From assembly GCF_023277745.1 (NCBI RefSeq), contig NZ_CP086322.1, forward strand, positions 1,922,001 to 1,986,000: 64,000 nucleotides of DNA, written 5' to 3'. The stretch is from Streptomyces halobius (GTDB lineage Bacteria; Actinomycetota; Actinomycetes; Streptomycetales; Streptomycetaceae). The translations under genes and the position numbers were made by a program. The notes under the pieces were generated by a model, which was not told the origin of the DNA, made no database searches, and saw only the letters and a list, made by a program, of their open reading frames with translations. Below, piece after piece: positions 8,464 to 17,123 of this stretch (the first letter of the stretch is position 1; each line of letters starts with the position of its first letter).

Positions 8464-9930
8464 TCAGGTGGGCTGGTCTGCGGCGCTGTCGTGGTCTTGG
8501 GCGTCGGCGGCAGCGATCCGGCGCGGCAGCTTCGCGGCAACGACGATCGTCACCAAGGTGAGAGCGGCCGCGACGCCGAAGGCCAGCTTCATCCCGCTCA
8601 GCTGTGCGGGCACGGCGGCGACGCCGTCGGCGACCAGGTGCCCGGTGCGCGCGGACATCACGGTCACCACAAGCGCGGTCCCGAACGCTGCGGCGACTTG
8701 CTGCAACGTCCCGAGCATCGAGCTGCCGTGCGAGTACAGGTGCGGGGGAAGGGCCCCCATGCCAAGCGTGAAGACGGGGGTGAACGTCGCCGCCAGGCTC
8801 ACCATCAGCAGCGCGTGCAAGCCCAGCACTTGCCAGTACGGCATCGTCATCGAGACCTGGGTGAACCCACCGAGGGCGAGCACCATGCCGATCGAGCCGG
8901 GCAGCACCAGCGGCCGACTGCCGAACCGGTCGAGCACCTTTCCCACGGTCGGTCCGAGCAGTCCCATGGCCAGACCGCCCGGCATGATCAGCAGGCCGGT
9001 CTCCAGCGGGCTGAGGCCGCGCATGTTCTGCAGGTACAGCGGTAGCAGGATCATCGACCCGAGCATCGCCAGGAACCCGATGGACATAAGGGCCAAGGAC
9101 AGGCCGTAGGTGCGGTGCCCGAGGGTGCGCAGGTCCATCAGAGGCACACCGGTGCGTTGCAGCTTGAGCTGGCGGATCACGAAAGCCGCGATGGCCGCGA
9201 CCCCGGCGATGACGATGCCGATGCCGAGCCCGACTCCGCCGTCGGTCTCGCCGAAGAGGCTCAGGCCGTACACCAGGCCGCCGAAGCCCAGCGCCGCCAC
9301 GGTGACGCTGAGCCAGTCGATGGAGCTCACCTGCGGCTCGCTGATGTTGTCCACCTTGCGCAGCCCGAGCAGGGTCACCAGAGCCGCGATCGGCAGGACG
9401 ACCACGAACAGCAGTCGCCAGGAGCCGACCTGCAGGATCAGCCCGGACACGGCAGGTCCGAGCGCGGGCGCCACCGAGATCGCCAGAGTGACGTTGCCCA
9501 TCACCCGGCCGCGGTCGTGCTCGGGCACCACGATCATCAACGTGGTCATCAGCAGCGGCATCATCACGGCTGTGCCTGCGGCCTGCACGATCCGACCCAG
9601 CAGCAGCACCTCGAAGGACGGCGCGACGGCTGACAGGACGGTACCCGCGAGGAACACGCCCATCGCGATGGCGTAGGCCTGGCGGGTGGTGACCCGCTGC
9701 AGGAACCAGCCGGTGATCGGAATCACGGCGGCCATGGTCAGCATGAACGCGGTGGACACCCACTGCGCCGACTGCTCGGTGATGCGCAACGAATCCATCA
9801 ACCGCGGGATAGCGTTGATCAGGATCGTCTCGTTCAGTATCACCACGAACGTGGCCAGCACCAGCAGCCGCACCACGGCCGGTATGCGGCCCGCCTGCAC
9901 GGCCGGTCGTTCTTGGATCACAGCTGACAT
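8464..9930 (-). CDS. MFS multidrug exporter, DHA2 (EmrB/QacA) family
   Basis: A 488-residue integral membrane protein with about 14 hydrophobic helices, as in the DHA2 drug/proton antiporters. Visible marks are the first helix with a charged VVILNETILINAIPRLM motif, a motif-A-like loop after helix 2 (GWFLQRVTTRQAY), GRIVQAAGTAVMMPLLM, and the ISVAPALGPAVSGLIL antiporter motif C in helix 5. ATG 9930 is preceded by GCGAGG. It probably exports small hydrophobic compounds. The same-strand TetR gene upstream at 10417-11073 is a candidate regulator, although an IS5 scrap now separates them. Confidence 0.88.
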   Translation of the reverse strand: MSAVIQERPAVQAGRIPAVVRLLVLATFVVILNETILINAIPRLMDSLRITEQSAQWVSTAFMLTMAAVIPITGWFLQRVTTRQAYAIAMGVFLAGTVLSAVAPSFEVLLLGRIVQAAGTAVMMPLLMTTLMIVVPEHDRGRVMGNVTLAISVAPALGPAVSGLILQVGSWRLLFVVVLPIAALVTLLGLRKVDNISEPQVSSIDWLSVTVAALGFGGLVYGLSLFGETDGGVGLGIGIVIAGVAAIAAFVIRQLKLQRTGVPLMDLRTLGHRTYGLSLALMSIGFLAMLGSMILLPLYLQNMRGLSPLETGLLIMPGGLAMGLLGPTVGKVLDRFGSRPLVLPGSIGMVLALGGFTQVSMTMPYWQVLGLHALLMVSLAATFTPVFTLGMGALPPHLYSHGSSMLGTLQQVAAAFGTALVVTVMSARTGHLVADGVAAVPAQLSGMKLAFGVAAALTLVTIVVAAKLPRRIAAADAQDHDSAADQPT

Positions 9931-10274
9931 GGCAGCACCTCGCTGGGGTTCCTTGTCACAGTCGCCTCGCAGCCAAGGGCCGTCGGCATGGACGTGGGGT
10001 GGTGATACCGGTAAAGACCGGCACGCCTGGCAGAACTCATCGGTCGGCCCGAGTGTTCCGCATCGTCGCGCCGATCTCACCCGGATTTTCGCCTGCTCAC
10101 GAAGGTATCCGTCGACGACGCCGCGGTCGACGCGCTTCGTCGACACCCGCTACGACGCCGGGACCAGTGAAGCAGCAGGCCCCGCACGCCACGGAGCACG
10201 TCCATCCAGCCTGGGGCATGCTCGCCCTGGTTTTGCTCGGTCTGCTGTAGGGGGCCTTGAGGACCAAGCGCCCA

Positions 10275-10394
10275 GTTGACGTTCTTGCCGCCGTCGAAAC
10301 CGCCGCCGTCCGATCCGGCGACGGCGTACACCTTGGCCGATTGCGAGTCGATCACCTCGGTGTCGGCTCGCTGTCCCGGCCCAGCTTCTCGCGG
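10275..10394 (-). mobile_element. Internal fragment of an IS5-family transposase
   Basis: The frame reads EVIDSQSAKVYAV and GGGFDGGKNVN. This matches the first catalytic region of IS5-group transposases (VIDSQSVK...RGFDAGKKVNGRK, where D is catalytic). Only about 40 residues remain, between the MFS and TetR genes. Confidence 0.7.
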
Positions 10395-10416
10395 GCGCAC
10401 TGTTGTTGACGCCACG

Positions 10417-11073
10417 TCAATTTCCCCCTCTGTCCGACAGTCCCCGGGTGACGAGGCTGAGTGCGTTGGCAAGGTCTTCGCGATGCCGTTGCAGCGTTTG
10501 GGGGGTGACGCCATTTTGGGCCGTGTCATGGGCGAGGCGGTCGGTCGCCGCTTTGAGTACGGCGTTCATGGCGGCGGCTTGCACGCGGACTTCGAACGCG
10601 TCGGCCGGCACGCCCATACGTTCGGCGAGCACTTCGGTGAAAGTGTCTTCCGCGCGCTCCCGGAGCGCGAGGTACGCGGCGCGCAGCGCGGGTTCGCCAT
10701 GGGTCATCCGGACCACGGAGAGAACCGTCTCGACGTCCACGCCGGATGACGAGCCGAGGACAGGCTGGTAGGCCGCTCGCAGGTGCTCTGTCAGGGCGAG
10801 TTCGGGCGGCCAGGCGTGCAGTACTGTCTGGAAGGCGTCGATCATCTTCGTGAGCAGAGGCTCCACGCAGCTTTCCTTGGTGGGGAAGTAACGCCACAGC
10901 GTGCGTTCGGAGACTCCGGCGGCCCGCGCGATCTGCTCCCCGGCGGTGGCGGCCACGCCCTGTTCGGCGAACAACCGAACCGCGTGGCGGGAGATGACGA
11001 GGCGTTGCTGTTGGCGTTGCCGGTCGCTCACCGGCGGCCGTCCCCGGCGAGGCACACCGCCGCTGTCCGCCAT
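10417..11073 (-). CDS. TetR-family repressor
   Basis: A 218-residue regulator. The N-terminal TetR HTH (about 25-70) includes RLFAEQGVAATAGEQIARAAGVSERTLWRYF, here interrupted for brevity: the recognition part is GVSERTLWRYFPTK. The C-terminal part is the ligand-binding helical domain. The start is set at ATG 11073 because GGAGG lies six bases upstream, although in-frame ATGs exist at 11085 and 11109. It is divergent from a P450 gene with a 23-bp palindrome between them, so it most likely represses the P450 and itself. The inducing ligand is unknown. Confidence 0.87.
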   Translation of the reverse strand: MADSGGVPRRGRPPVSDRQRQQQRLVISRHAVRLFAEQGVAATAGEQIARAAGVSERTLWRYFPTKESCVEPLLTKMIDAFQTVLHAWPPELALTEHLRAAYQPVLGSSSGVDVETVLSVVRMTHGEPALRAAYLALRERAEDTFTEVLAERMGVPADAFEVRVQAAAMNAVLKAATDRLAHDTAQNGVTPQTLQRHREDLANALSLVTRGLSDRGGN

Positions 11074-11129
11074 GAAGTCCTCCATCGGGCGATCTAAGCA
11101 TGCCTCCACGGCACAGACCGTCCGAAACT

Positions 11130-11152
11130 TTATTGGCAGCTACTGCCAATAA
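11130..11152. promoter_or_regulatory. Perfect palindromic operator between tetR and P450
   Basis: Ten-base arms TTATTGGCAG and CTGCCAATAA are separated by CTA. The palindrome lies 57 bp before the TetR start and 54 bp before the P450 start. It is AT-rich in a GC-rich background, as expected of a TetR-family operator that overlaps a promoter. Confidence 0.85.
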
Positions 11153-11206
11153 TGCTACGGTCAAGCCATCCGGGAGATCACATTCGCAGGTCCCAGGAGG
11201 AGAGCC

Positions 11207-12418
11207 ATGAGCATTGCCGCCGAGCGTCCACAGTTACCCTTCGCCAGGCCGAACATCCTCGATCTCGCGCCTCTGTATGAGGTGCTGCGCCGGGAGGCGC
11301 CGGTCACACTGGTCACCACACCGACCGGGGATCCCGCCTGGCTGGTCACACGCTTCGAGGAGGTTCGTGCCCTGCTCGGCGACAAGCGACTCGGCCGCTC
11401 CCATCCCGAGCCGGAACGGGCGTCACGCATCACGACCGCCGCGGTACTGGACGGGCCCTCGGGCGACTACGACACCGAGGAGGCCGACCACACACGGATG
11501 CGCCGGCTGCTGACCCCGGCGTTCTCGGCCAAGCGGATGCGGGCGCTCTCGGACCATGTGCAGCACCTGGTCGACGGCTGTGTCGACCAGCTGCTCGTCG
11601 AGCATGTCACCACCCCCGAGGGGGTCGTCGACCTGCAGGCCGGGCTGGCCTTCCCGCTGCCGGTCGCGGTCATCTGCCGGCTGCTCGGGGTGCCCGAGAA
11701 CGACCGCGAGTACTTCGCTTCGTTATCGGAGCGCATGGCCAACTACGCCATCGGCGACGACGCCCACCAGGCGCGGGACGAGTTCAACCACTACATGGCC
11801 GGTCTCGCCGAGACCAAACGCGCGCGGCCGGGCGAGGACGTGATCTCCGACCTCGTACGTGCCCAGAGCGCCGACGCGGACTTTGACTACGCCGACATGG
11901 TCCAGCTCTGTGTCGGGCTGCTGTTCGCCGGGCACGAGACCACGGTCAACCGCATCGGCCTGGGCATGCTGTTCCTGCTTACCCGCCTCGACCAGTGGCA
12001 GGCGCTGACCGCCGACCCCGCCGGCCGGGTAGACGCCACCGTCGAGGAGATCATGCGCCTGGGCGCGCCCGGTGACCTCGGTCTGCTGCGGTACGCCCAC
12101 ACCGACGTCGACGTCGCCGGTGTCACCATCCGCCGCGGCGACGCCGTGATCCTGTCGGTCAACTCCGCCAACCGCGACCCGTCCGTCTACACCGACGCCG
12201 AGACCTTCAACCCCGACCGCTCGGAACGCACCCACCTCGGATTCGGCCACGGTACGCACTTCTGCATCGGCGCGAGCCTGGCCCGCATCGAGCTGCGCGT
12301 CGTGTTCGCCACCCTGGCCCGCCGCCTACCCAGGCTGCGGCTTGCCAAGAAGCTCGATGAGCTGGAGGTGCGCACCACGCTCACCGGTGGTGTCACCGAC
12401 CTTCCAGTGACCTGGTGA
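11207..12418 (+). CDS. Cytochrome P450 (class I, bacterial)
   Basis: A 403-residue soluble P450. The I-helix oxygen-activation motif LLFAGHETT (AGxET), the K-helix region (EEIMRLG, with the usual ExxR in shifted context) and the heme loop FGHGTHFCIGASLAR with its Cys thiolate ligand are all visible. Length and sequence style match the CYP105/CYP107-like enzymes of streptomycetes, which hydroxylate secondary metabolites or xenobiotics. ATG 11207 follows AGGAGGAG. No ferredoxin gene lies beside it, so electrons must come from redox partners elsewhere. Control by the divergent TetR is likely. Confidence 0.92.
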   Translation: MSIAAERPQLPFARPNILDLAPLYEVLRREAPVTLVTTPTGDPAWLVTRFEEVRALLGDKRLGRSHPEPERASRITTAAVLDGPSGDYDTEEADHTRMRRLLTPAFSAKRMRALSDHVQHLVDGCVDQLLVEHVTTPEGVVDLQAGLAFPLPVAVICRLLGVPENDREYFASLSERMANYAIGDDAHQARDEFNHYMAGLAETKRARPGEDVISDLVRAQSADADFDYADMVQLCVGLLFAGHETTVNRIGLGMLFLLTRLDQWQALTADPAGRVDATVEEIMRLGAPGDLGLLRYAHTDVDVAGVTIRRGDAVILSVNSANRDPSVYTDAETFNPDRSERTHLGFGHGTHFCIGASLARIELRVVFATLARRLPRLRLAKKLDELEVRTTLTGGVTDLPVTW

Positions 12419-12839
12419 ACGCCCCCCGGGACGTCAGCAGGCCGCCCGCATGATGACCGTTCGGGGTGGGAGCGACGGGCATCACCACCTCCGCACCCAC
12501 CACAACGACCGCCTCCACTGCGGCCGTTCAGATCTGCCACCGGCAAGGTCGCTCGACGTACTGGACCATCTGCAGGTGGTACCAGAGTGACCGGCTAACC
12601 GATCCGGCGACGTACCGGCCCACCCCCACGACGGACATGGGCAGCGCTGCCGCCAGCAGGCGAGCATCTCCCACCAGGGACGGGGCCGCAGGCATTGCGC
12701 GGATGGAATCATGTCGCGGAAGAGAAGCGCTGCGCACGGGTGGGCGCGGTCGGCGGAATACGGCACCGCGAGCAGGTAGACGAGCCAGGCCACAACCCTG
12801 CAGCCACGAGCAGGGCCGGTGGCCTGAGTTGGGGACTGT
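12419..12839. other. No gene recognised
   Basis: Between the P450 stop and the second IS630 remnant. A minus-strand frame reads through the whole stretch but has no recognisable domain, and appears to be the decayed continuation of the transposase frame. Confidence 0.45.
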
Positions 12840-13180
12840 CTTCAGATATCCGGCGAGGCGTTCGAGAATCTCGTCCGCGGTCGTGGCGTCCCTCGGCGTG
12901 GTCTCCGGCGTCTTGACGACCACTTCGTCCACCTGAGCGTCAGCGATCTTCCGGGGCCCACCCGGGCACGGCTCGTCGGCCAGCCCTTCCAGCCGGTCGC
13001 GCACGAAACGGGCCCGCCACCGGCTCACCGTGTGCTCCTCGCCCCCCAGCCCGCCAGCAACATCCCTGTTCATCGCGCCCGTTGCGCACTCCAGCACGAT
13101 CCGGCACCGCAGAGCCAGGGCGGGCCTGCGACGAGGTCCGGCGCCTGACTGGCCCAGCGGGCAGCCGTCTCTCACGGATG
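12840..13180 (-). pseudogene. Second IS630-family transposase remnant
   Basis: Reading right to left, the residues LALRCRIVLECATG and then [20 protein letters not shown] match the copy at 2363-3010 almost residue for residue. Small indels near 13165 and 13060 break the frame. Only the N-terminal and HTH segments survive; the catalytic domain is absent. The two copies clearly derive from the same or sibling elements. Confidence 0.8.
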
Positions 13181-13220
13181 GGCCGTCCGTGGGTGCGGTG
13201 CTGTGGCCGAAGCGGCCCCG

Positions 13221-13619
13221 TCAGTGGAAGCCCGGTATTCCGGGTGAGTCGATGTCGACGGTGACCACGCCGGGTGGGTAGGCGCCCTCGTTGGCAGTCA
13301 ACAGGATCGACATGCCGGTGAACTCGGGGCGCGGCAGTGCGCAGTACAGGGCGTGGCAGGTGTCCGGGCCGCCGTAGCCGTCGCGGATCACGGCGCCGAC
13401 GCTGACGGCGGCCATCCTGTCGAGACTGTCGACGACCACGGCGGAAAAGGCGAGTACGCGCAGCGAGAGGTTCTCTTGATCGGCTTCGGCCTGAATGAGG
13501 CACAGGGCGGGGATGCTGAGGTGTTCGCCGGGTGTCTTGGCCATGTTGCCTGCCAGGAGGTTCAGCGTTTTGTGGCCGCCGGCGAGCGCCCTGACGGCGC
13601 TGGTGTCGAGGATGATCAC
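13221..13619 (-). CDS. PIN-domain toxin (VapC-like ribonuclease)
   Basis: A 132-residue PIN protein. It opens with the family signature MIILDTSAVRAL, whose Asp is a metal ligand; an acidic residue follows in QAEADQE, and GGPDTCHAL supplies a later conserved Asp near the usual third position. PIN toxins cleave RNA with Mg2+ or Mn2+ when their antitoxin is lost. The start ATG overlaps the antitoxin stop by four bases, the typical arrangement of a toxin-antitoxin pair. The length and spacing of the acidic residues suggest it is intact. Confidence 0.75.
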   Translation of the reverse strand: MIILDTSAVRALAGGHKTLNLLAGNMAKTPGEHLSIPALCLIQAEADQENLSLRVLAFSAVVVDSLDRMAAVSVGAVIRDGYGGPDTCHALYCALPRPEFTGMSILLTANEGAYPPGVVTVDIDSPGIPGFH

Positions 13620-13828
13620 GCTGCGGTGCCTCTGTCGGCCCGGACCTTCTCGGCAGCGATCTTGTAGATGTCGGCGAGCACGCCGGACGCCTGTTCGAAC
13701 CCCTCGTCGCGGATGCCCACGCCCATCATGCGGCGTACCACCTCCCGGTCGGCGGCCAGCCGCGCTGCCCGCTGCGCCGCAGTCGGCTGCTCCGCGGCAA
13801 GCGCTTCGACCAGCTGGCCGATGCTCAC
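13616..13828 (-). CDS. Antitoxin of the PIN pair, N-terminally shortened
   Basis: From GTG 13828, with a good AAGGAG six bases upstream, a 70-residue Ala/Arg-rich helical protein is encoded that ends in a four-base overlap with the toxin. The same frame continues upstream for 17 codons as IQVRRETRDHLAELAKERGV before meeting a TGA. That stretch is exactly the ribbon-helix-helix start expected of this antitoxin type (TIQVRRETRDxLAxLA). The original ATG therefore seems to have been lost, and the present product would lack part of its DNA-binding domain while keeping the toxin-binding tail. Confidence 0.65.
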   Translation of the reverse strand: MSIGQLVEALAAEQPTAAQRAARLAADREVVRRMMGVGIRDEGFEQASGVLADIYKIAAEKVRADRGTAA

Positions 13829-14013
13829 ACCGCGCTCCTTGGCGAGCTCGGCAAGGTGATCACGGGTTTCTCGCCGGACCTGAATTCACACGTTCGCACT
13901 GATGACCGATGGTGCCGCCGGACGGGTGTTCAGCGGACCGCGGAGGCCCACAGAGGGAAGGCTTCCGACCGACGTCGTCGCAGCACCGACTCTCCCGCCG
14001 AACGGACCGTCCC

Positions 14014-15186
14014 ATGAGCCGCAGGGAATCCCCCACCAGCCGCCCCTTGGACTCACCCGCCCGCGCCAGGGGGCGGAGCAGCCGCGACGTCGACGGCCGC
14101 CGACACGCCCGACCGGTCCCCTGGCCCTGGGCTGCGGCGGCCGCTTTCCTAGCTGCCTGCCTCTCAGCGGGCTGCACCGCCGACCCTCCGGAGCCCCGGG
14201 AAGCCGGCCGTGCCGCCACGACCACTCCGGCGCCCACCATGACGCCCCCCCACGCCAGCCAACTGCAAGCCGACTACCAGCGCATCGTCAAGGAGGCCCT
14301 GCCCTCTGTCGTGCAGATCGACACACCCAGGGGTCAGGGCTCCGGGATCGTCTACGACAAGGAGGGGCACATCGTCACCAACGCCCACGTCGTCAGCGGC
14401 TCCCGAACCTTCAAGGTCATGCTGGCCGATGCCGAGGAGCCCCTGGACGCCAGTCTCGTCGGCAGCCACACGCCGGAAGACCTCGCCGTCATTCGGCTCG
14501 ACAATCCACCGTCCGAACTGCGGCCCGCCGCTTTCGCGGACAGCTCCAAGACCGCGGTCGGCCAGATCGTTCTGGCCATGGGAAACCCGCTGGGCCTGTC
14601 CGGCAGTGTGACGCAGGGCATCGTCTCCGCCACCGGCCGTACGGTCACGGGCCCGCCCACTGCCGACCGGCCCGGTGCCACCATCCCGAACATGGTGCAG
14701 ACCTCCGCAGCCATCAACCCGGGCAACAGCGGTGGGCCACTGGTGAACCTCGCCGCAAAGGTGATCGGCGTCAACACGCTGGCAGCCACCGAGGCGGGTG
14801 CCGACCGCGACGCCTACCCCGGCATCGGTTTCGCCGTGCCCGGCTCCACCGTCACCCGCATCACCCGACAACTGATCGAGAAAGGCAGGGTTGTCGACAG
14901 CGGCCGCGCCTCCCTCGGAGCGGCCGTGCGGACCGTACTAGGACCTCGTTTCGAGCCAGTGGGAGCCGGAGTCGTCAGGGTTGAAGCCAACGGCCCGGCC
15001 CACACAGCGGGGATCCGGGCGGGCGACGTCATCACCCGACTCGACGACACGAAGATCACCACGGTCGCCGACCTCGCCGAGACCCTGGCCGGCGACCACC
15101 GTCCAGGTGACCGCGTGCGGATCGGCTACACCCGCGACGGCCGGTCACACGCCGCGGACGTCGTGCTCGGCACCCTCGGATCATGA
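14014..15186 (+). CDS. HtrA/DegP-like trypsin-fold protease, lipoprotein, with PDZ domain
   Basis: A 390-residue exported serine protease. A long basic N-terminus leads into a hydrophobic segment ending in the lipobox LSAGC (Cys54), so it should be anchored to the outer face of the membrane. The trypsin-like domain spans about 85-300, with His125 (TNAHVV), Asp156 (PEDLAVI) and Ser239 (NPGNSGGPL) forming the triad. A single PDZ domain follows (about 305-388, AGIRAGDVITRLDD). Such enzymes degrade or sense misfolded extracytoplasmic proteins. The start is not strongly supported: no clear Shine-Dalgarno precedes ATG 14014, and the frame is open to 13909. Confidence 0.87.
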   Translation: MSRRESPTSRPLDSPARARGRSSRDVDGRRHARPVPWPWAAAAAFLAACLSAGCTADPPEPREAGRAATTTPAPTMTPPHASQLQADYQRIVKEALPSVVQIDTPRGQGSGIVYDKEGHIVTNAHVVSGSRTFKVMLADAEEPLDASLVGSHTPEDLAVIRLDNPPSELRPAAFADSSKTAVGQIVLAMGNPLGLSGSVTQGIVSATGRTVTGPPTADRPGATIPNMVQTSAAINPGNSGGPLVNLAAKVIGVNTLAATEAGADRDAYPGIGFAVPGSTVTRITRQLIEKGRVVDSGRASLGAAVRTVLGPRFEPVGAGVVRVEANGPAHTAGIRAGDVITRLDDTKITTVADLAETLAGDHRPGDRVRIGYTRDGRSHAADVVLGTLGS

Positions 15187-15314
15187 CATCCCGCCGCACC
15201 CGCGCCCCGGCCGCACTTCGAATCGTGCCCAGCCGCAGGCCCAGCCGGAGACCCAGCCGGAGGCGGTTTCACGTGTGCGTACCGCCTCCCGGTTCGTTCC
15301 GCGGCCCGGTCTCC

Positions 15315-15521
15315 TCATACGCTGAGTTCGGCCCGACGACAGGCGGGACACACAACGCGCCGGGCGGGCACCTCGCTGGTTGACTTGCCCAGTCCCGCCT
15401 TCTTGGACATCGGCTGCGTCTCCACGTAGAGATGGCCTTCACATAGCGCCACTCCGCATTCGCGGCATACAGCCACTGCCGAGGCGGAACGGTGGAGCGA
15501 GTGGCACTCATAGCATTCCAT
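15315..15521 (-). CDS. DUF2180 zinc-ribbon-like small protein
   Basis: A 68-residue protein with Cys pairs CYEC (3-6), CREC (about 19-22), a CEGH, and CPAC near the C-terminus. This is the pattern of the DUF2180 family, small putative zinc-binding proteins common in streptomycetes. A SEVPARRVVCPACR segment matches the conserved tail. Function unknown. It is convergent with the HtrA-like gene. Confidence 0.8.
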   Translation of the reverse strand: MECYECHSLHRSASAVAVCRECGVALCEGHLYVETQPMSKKAGLGKSTSEVPARRVVCPACRRAELSV

Positions 15522-15753
15522 CGCTGACCAGATCCCTTCGCCGCCGTTGCTCCGCCCTTCCCGGGTACCGGCGGCCGGTCATGCACCTCAGTACCGTTTT
15601 ACCCGTTTGTTATGGATTCACGTGGCTTGAGCCGAATCAGTCGGCGGGCGGGGGCATACCTTCGCCTCATGGACTCAACATCACCGCGGAGCTCGTCATC
15701 GAGCAGGAACGGGAGCTGACCTGATCGACGATCGCGCGGTGTGCAGTGTCCAG

Positions 15754-15837
15754 CCGGAGGGTGTCGGAGATCCACCGGAGGGTGTCGGAGGTCCACCGGA
15801 GGGTTTCGGAGGTCCACCGGAGGGTTTCGGAGGTTCA
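15754..15837. repeat. Four tandem 21-bp repeats
   Basis: The unit CCGGAGGGTGTCGGAGGTCC+A occurs four times head to tail, with single-base differences (TGTC to TTTC, AGATC to AGGTC). Because 21 is a multiple of three, every frame stays open. It ends 116 bp before the start of the following methyltransferase gene. There are no spacers, so it is not a CRISPR array. Confidence 0.9.
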
Positions 15838-15953
15838 TGAGTGCGGCAGTCGAGGTCACGTCGTGTGCACCGCATGTGGCGTCACTGTCGCTTCGAGTAG
15901 TCCCCAGTGGGGCCTGTCGGATAGTCAGTCGTCAGTGTTTCAGGAAGGATCTA

Positions 15954-16607
15954 GTGTCCTCGCTTGTGACTGAACTTTCCTCGTATCACCGTGCGACAGC
16001 TGATGCCTACGATGCCGTCGCCGTTCTCTATGCCGAACTCGCCCGCAATGCGCTCGACGCTCTTCCGCTGGATCGCGCGATGCTCGCCGCGTTCGCCGAG
16101 ACCGTGCGGGCCGCCGGCTCCGGGCCCGTCGCCGAGCTGGGATGCGGCCCTGGAAGTGTCACCGCACACCTGCGGGATCTGGGGCTGGACGTCTTCGGCG
16201 TCGACCTGTCGCCCGTGATGATCGATCTCGCCCGCGAGACATACCCGGACCTGCGCTTCGAGGTCGGTTCCATGGACGCCCTGGACCTGGCCGACGGTCA
16301 GCTGCAAGGCATCGTGTCCTGGTATTCGGTCATTCACACCCCACCGCAGGACGTGCCCCCGTACTTCGACGAGTTCCGTCGGGTACTCGCGCCCGACGGA
16401 ACACTTCTGCTCGCCTTCTTCGAGTCGGAAGGTGAGCCGACCACGGCGTTCGACCACAAGGTGGCGACAGCCTACCGATGGCCGATCGACGACCTCGCGG
16501 GGCTGGCCGGTGAGGCCGGCTTCACCGAGGTCGGCCGGATGCTGCGTGAGCCATGCGAGGGGGAACGGTTCCGCCGGGGGCATCTGCTGATGCGCGCAGG
16601 AAAGTAA
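15954..16607 (+). CDS. Class I SAM-dependent methyltransferase
   Basis: A 217-residue cytosolic methyltransferase. Motif I is VAELGCGPGSVT (about 60-71), followed by the acidic loop VFGVDLSPVMI and motif IV/post-IV GIVSWYSVIHTPP. The substrate is unknown; sequence style matches the Methyltransf_11/25 group. The start is GTG 15954 with AGGAAGG six or so bases upstream, although the frame is open into the upstream 21-bp repeats. A hairpin terminator follows directly. Confidence 0.85.
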   Translation: MSSLVTELSSYHRATADAYDAVAVLYAELARNALDALPLDRAMLAAFAETVRAAGSGPVAELGCGPGSVTAHLRDLGLDVFGVDLSPVMIDLARETYPDLRFEVGSMDALDLADGQLQGIVSWYSVIHTPPQDVPPYFDEFRRVLAPDGTLLLAFFESEGEPTTAFDHKVATAYRWPIDDLAGLAGEAGFTEVGRMLREPCEGERFRRGHLLMRAGK

Positions 16608-16617
16608 CTCAGGTCGT

Positions 16618-16642
16618 CGCGTGCCGCTATTGATGGCACGCG
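16618..16642. terminator. Rho-independent-type hairpin after the methyltransferase
   Basis: CGCGTGCC pairs with GGCACGCG around a nine-base loop, starting 11 bp after the methyltransferase stop. No T-tract, which is usual in streptomycetes. It may also serve the convergent gene. Confidence 0.6.
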
Positions 16643-16657
16643 GCAACCTGGGCTGCC

Positions 16658-16951
16658 TCAGCCGCGTTGGTTGAGAGCTCTGGTCAGATCCCGGTTGGCC
16701 GACCTCGCGGCATCCAGATCGGACCGGGCCTCCTCCAACGCGGAGATCAGCTCGACGTTTTGTTGCTCCAGTCTCGTGATCTTCCGTTGAAGTTCGTCGA
16801 TGTCCGTTGGAGCTCCGTGCCCCGACGCCTGCCATGCGTGAACGCCCAGCGCCTGCGAGAGCCGTTTCTCCAGCTGCTGGATGCGGGCGGCCAGGCGGCT
16901 GTTGTGGGCCTGGGCGTTGGCGAGGTCGGCTTGGAGTGAGGCCCGGCTCAC
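16658..16951 (-). pseudogene. Truncated DUF6262-type (Tn554-like transposon accessory) protein
   Basis: A 97-residue coiled coil beginning VSRASLQADLANAQAHNSRL and continuing with QQLEKRLSQALG, then a PTDIDELQRKITRLEQQ heptad stretch. This matches the C-terminal part of DUF6262 proteins, which are encoded beside paired tyrosine recombinases in Tn554-like elements. Upstream codons continue in frame (TRSRSAARRVSRASL) but then lose similarity, and no recombinase genes are present, so it is probably a leftover. A GTG at 16951 could still allow expression. Confidence 0.55.
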
Positions 16952-17123
16952 CCGGCGAGCCGCCGACCGTGACCTCGTCGTCCGCTGCGATGTCGGGGTA
17001 GTGCTGCGGAAACCGGGCCAGGAGGTCCGCCGTCCCCCTTCGGCGGACGGTGATACGTCCGGGACCTTCCGCCCCGCGGGCCGCGTACGCGGTACCCCGG
17101 GAGATCCGTCACCGAGAGATCCG

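Noticed and set aside
15754..15837. Regular 21-bp repeats as a CRISPR array
   Set aside because: Units are contiguous, without spacers, and no cas genes are present.
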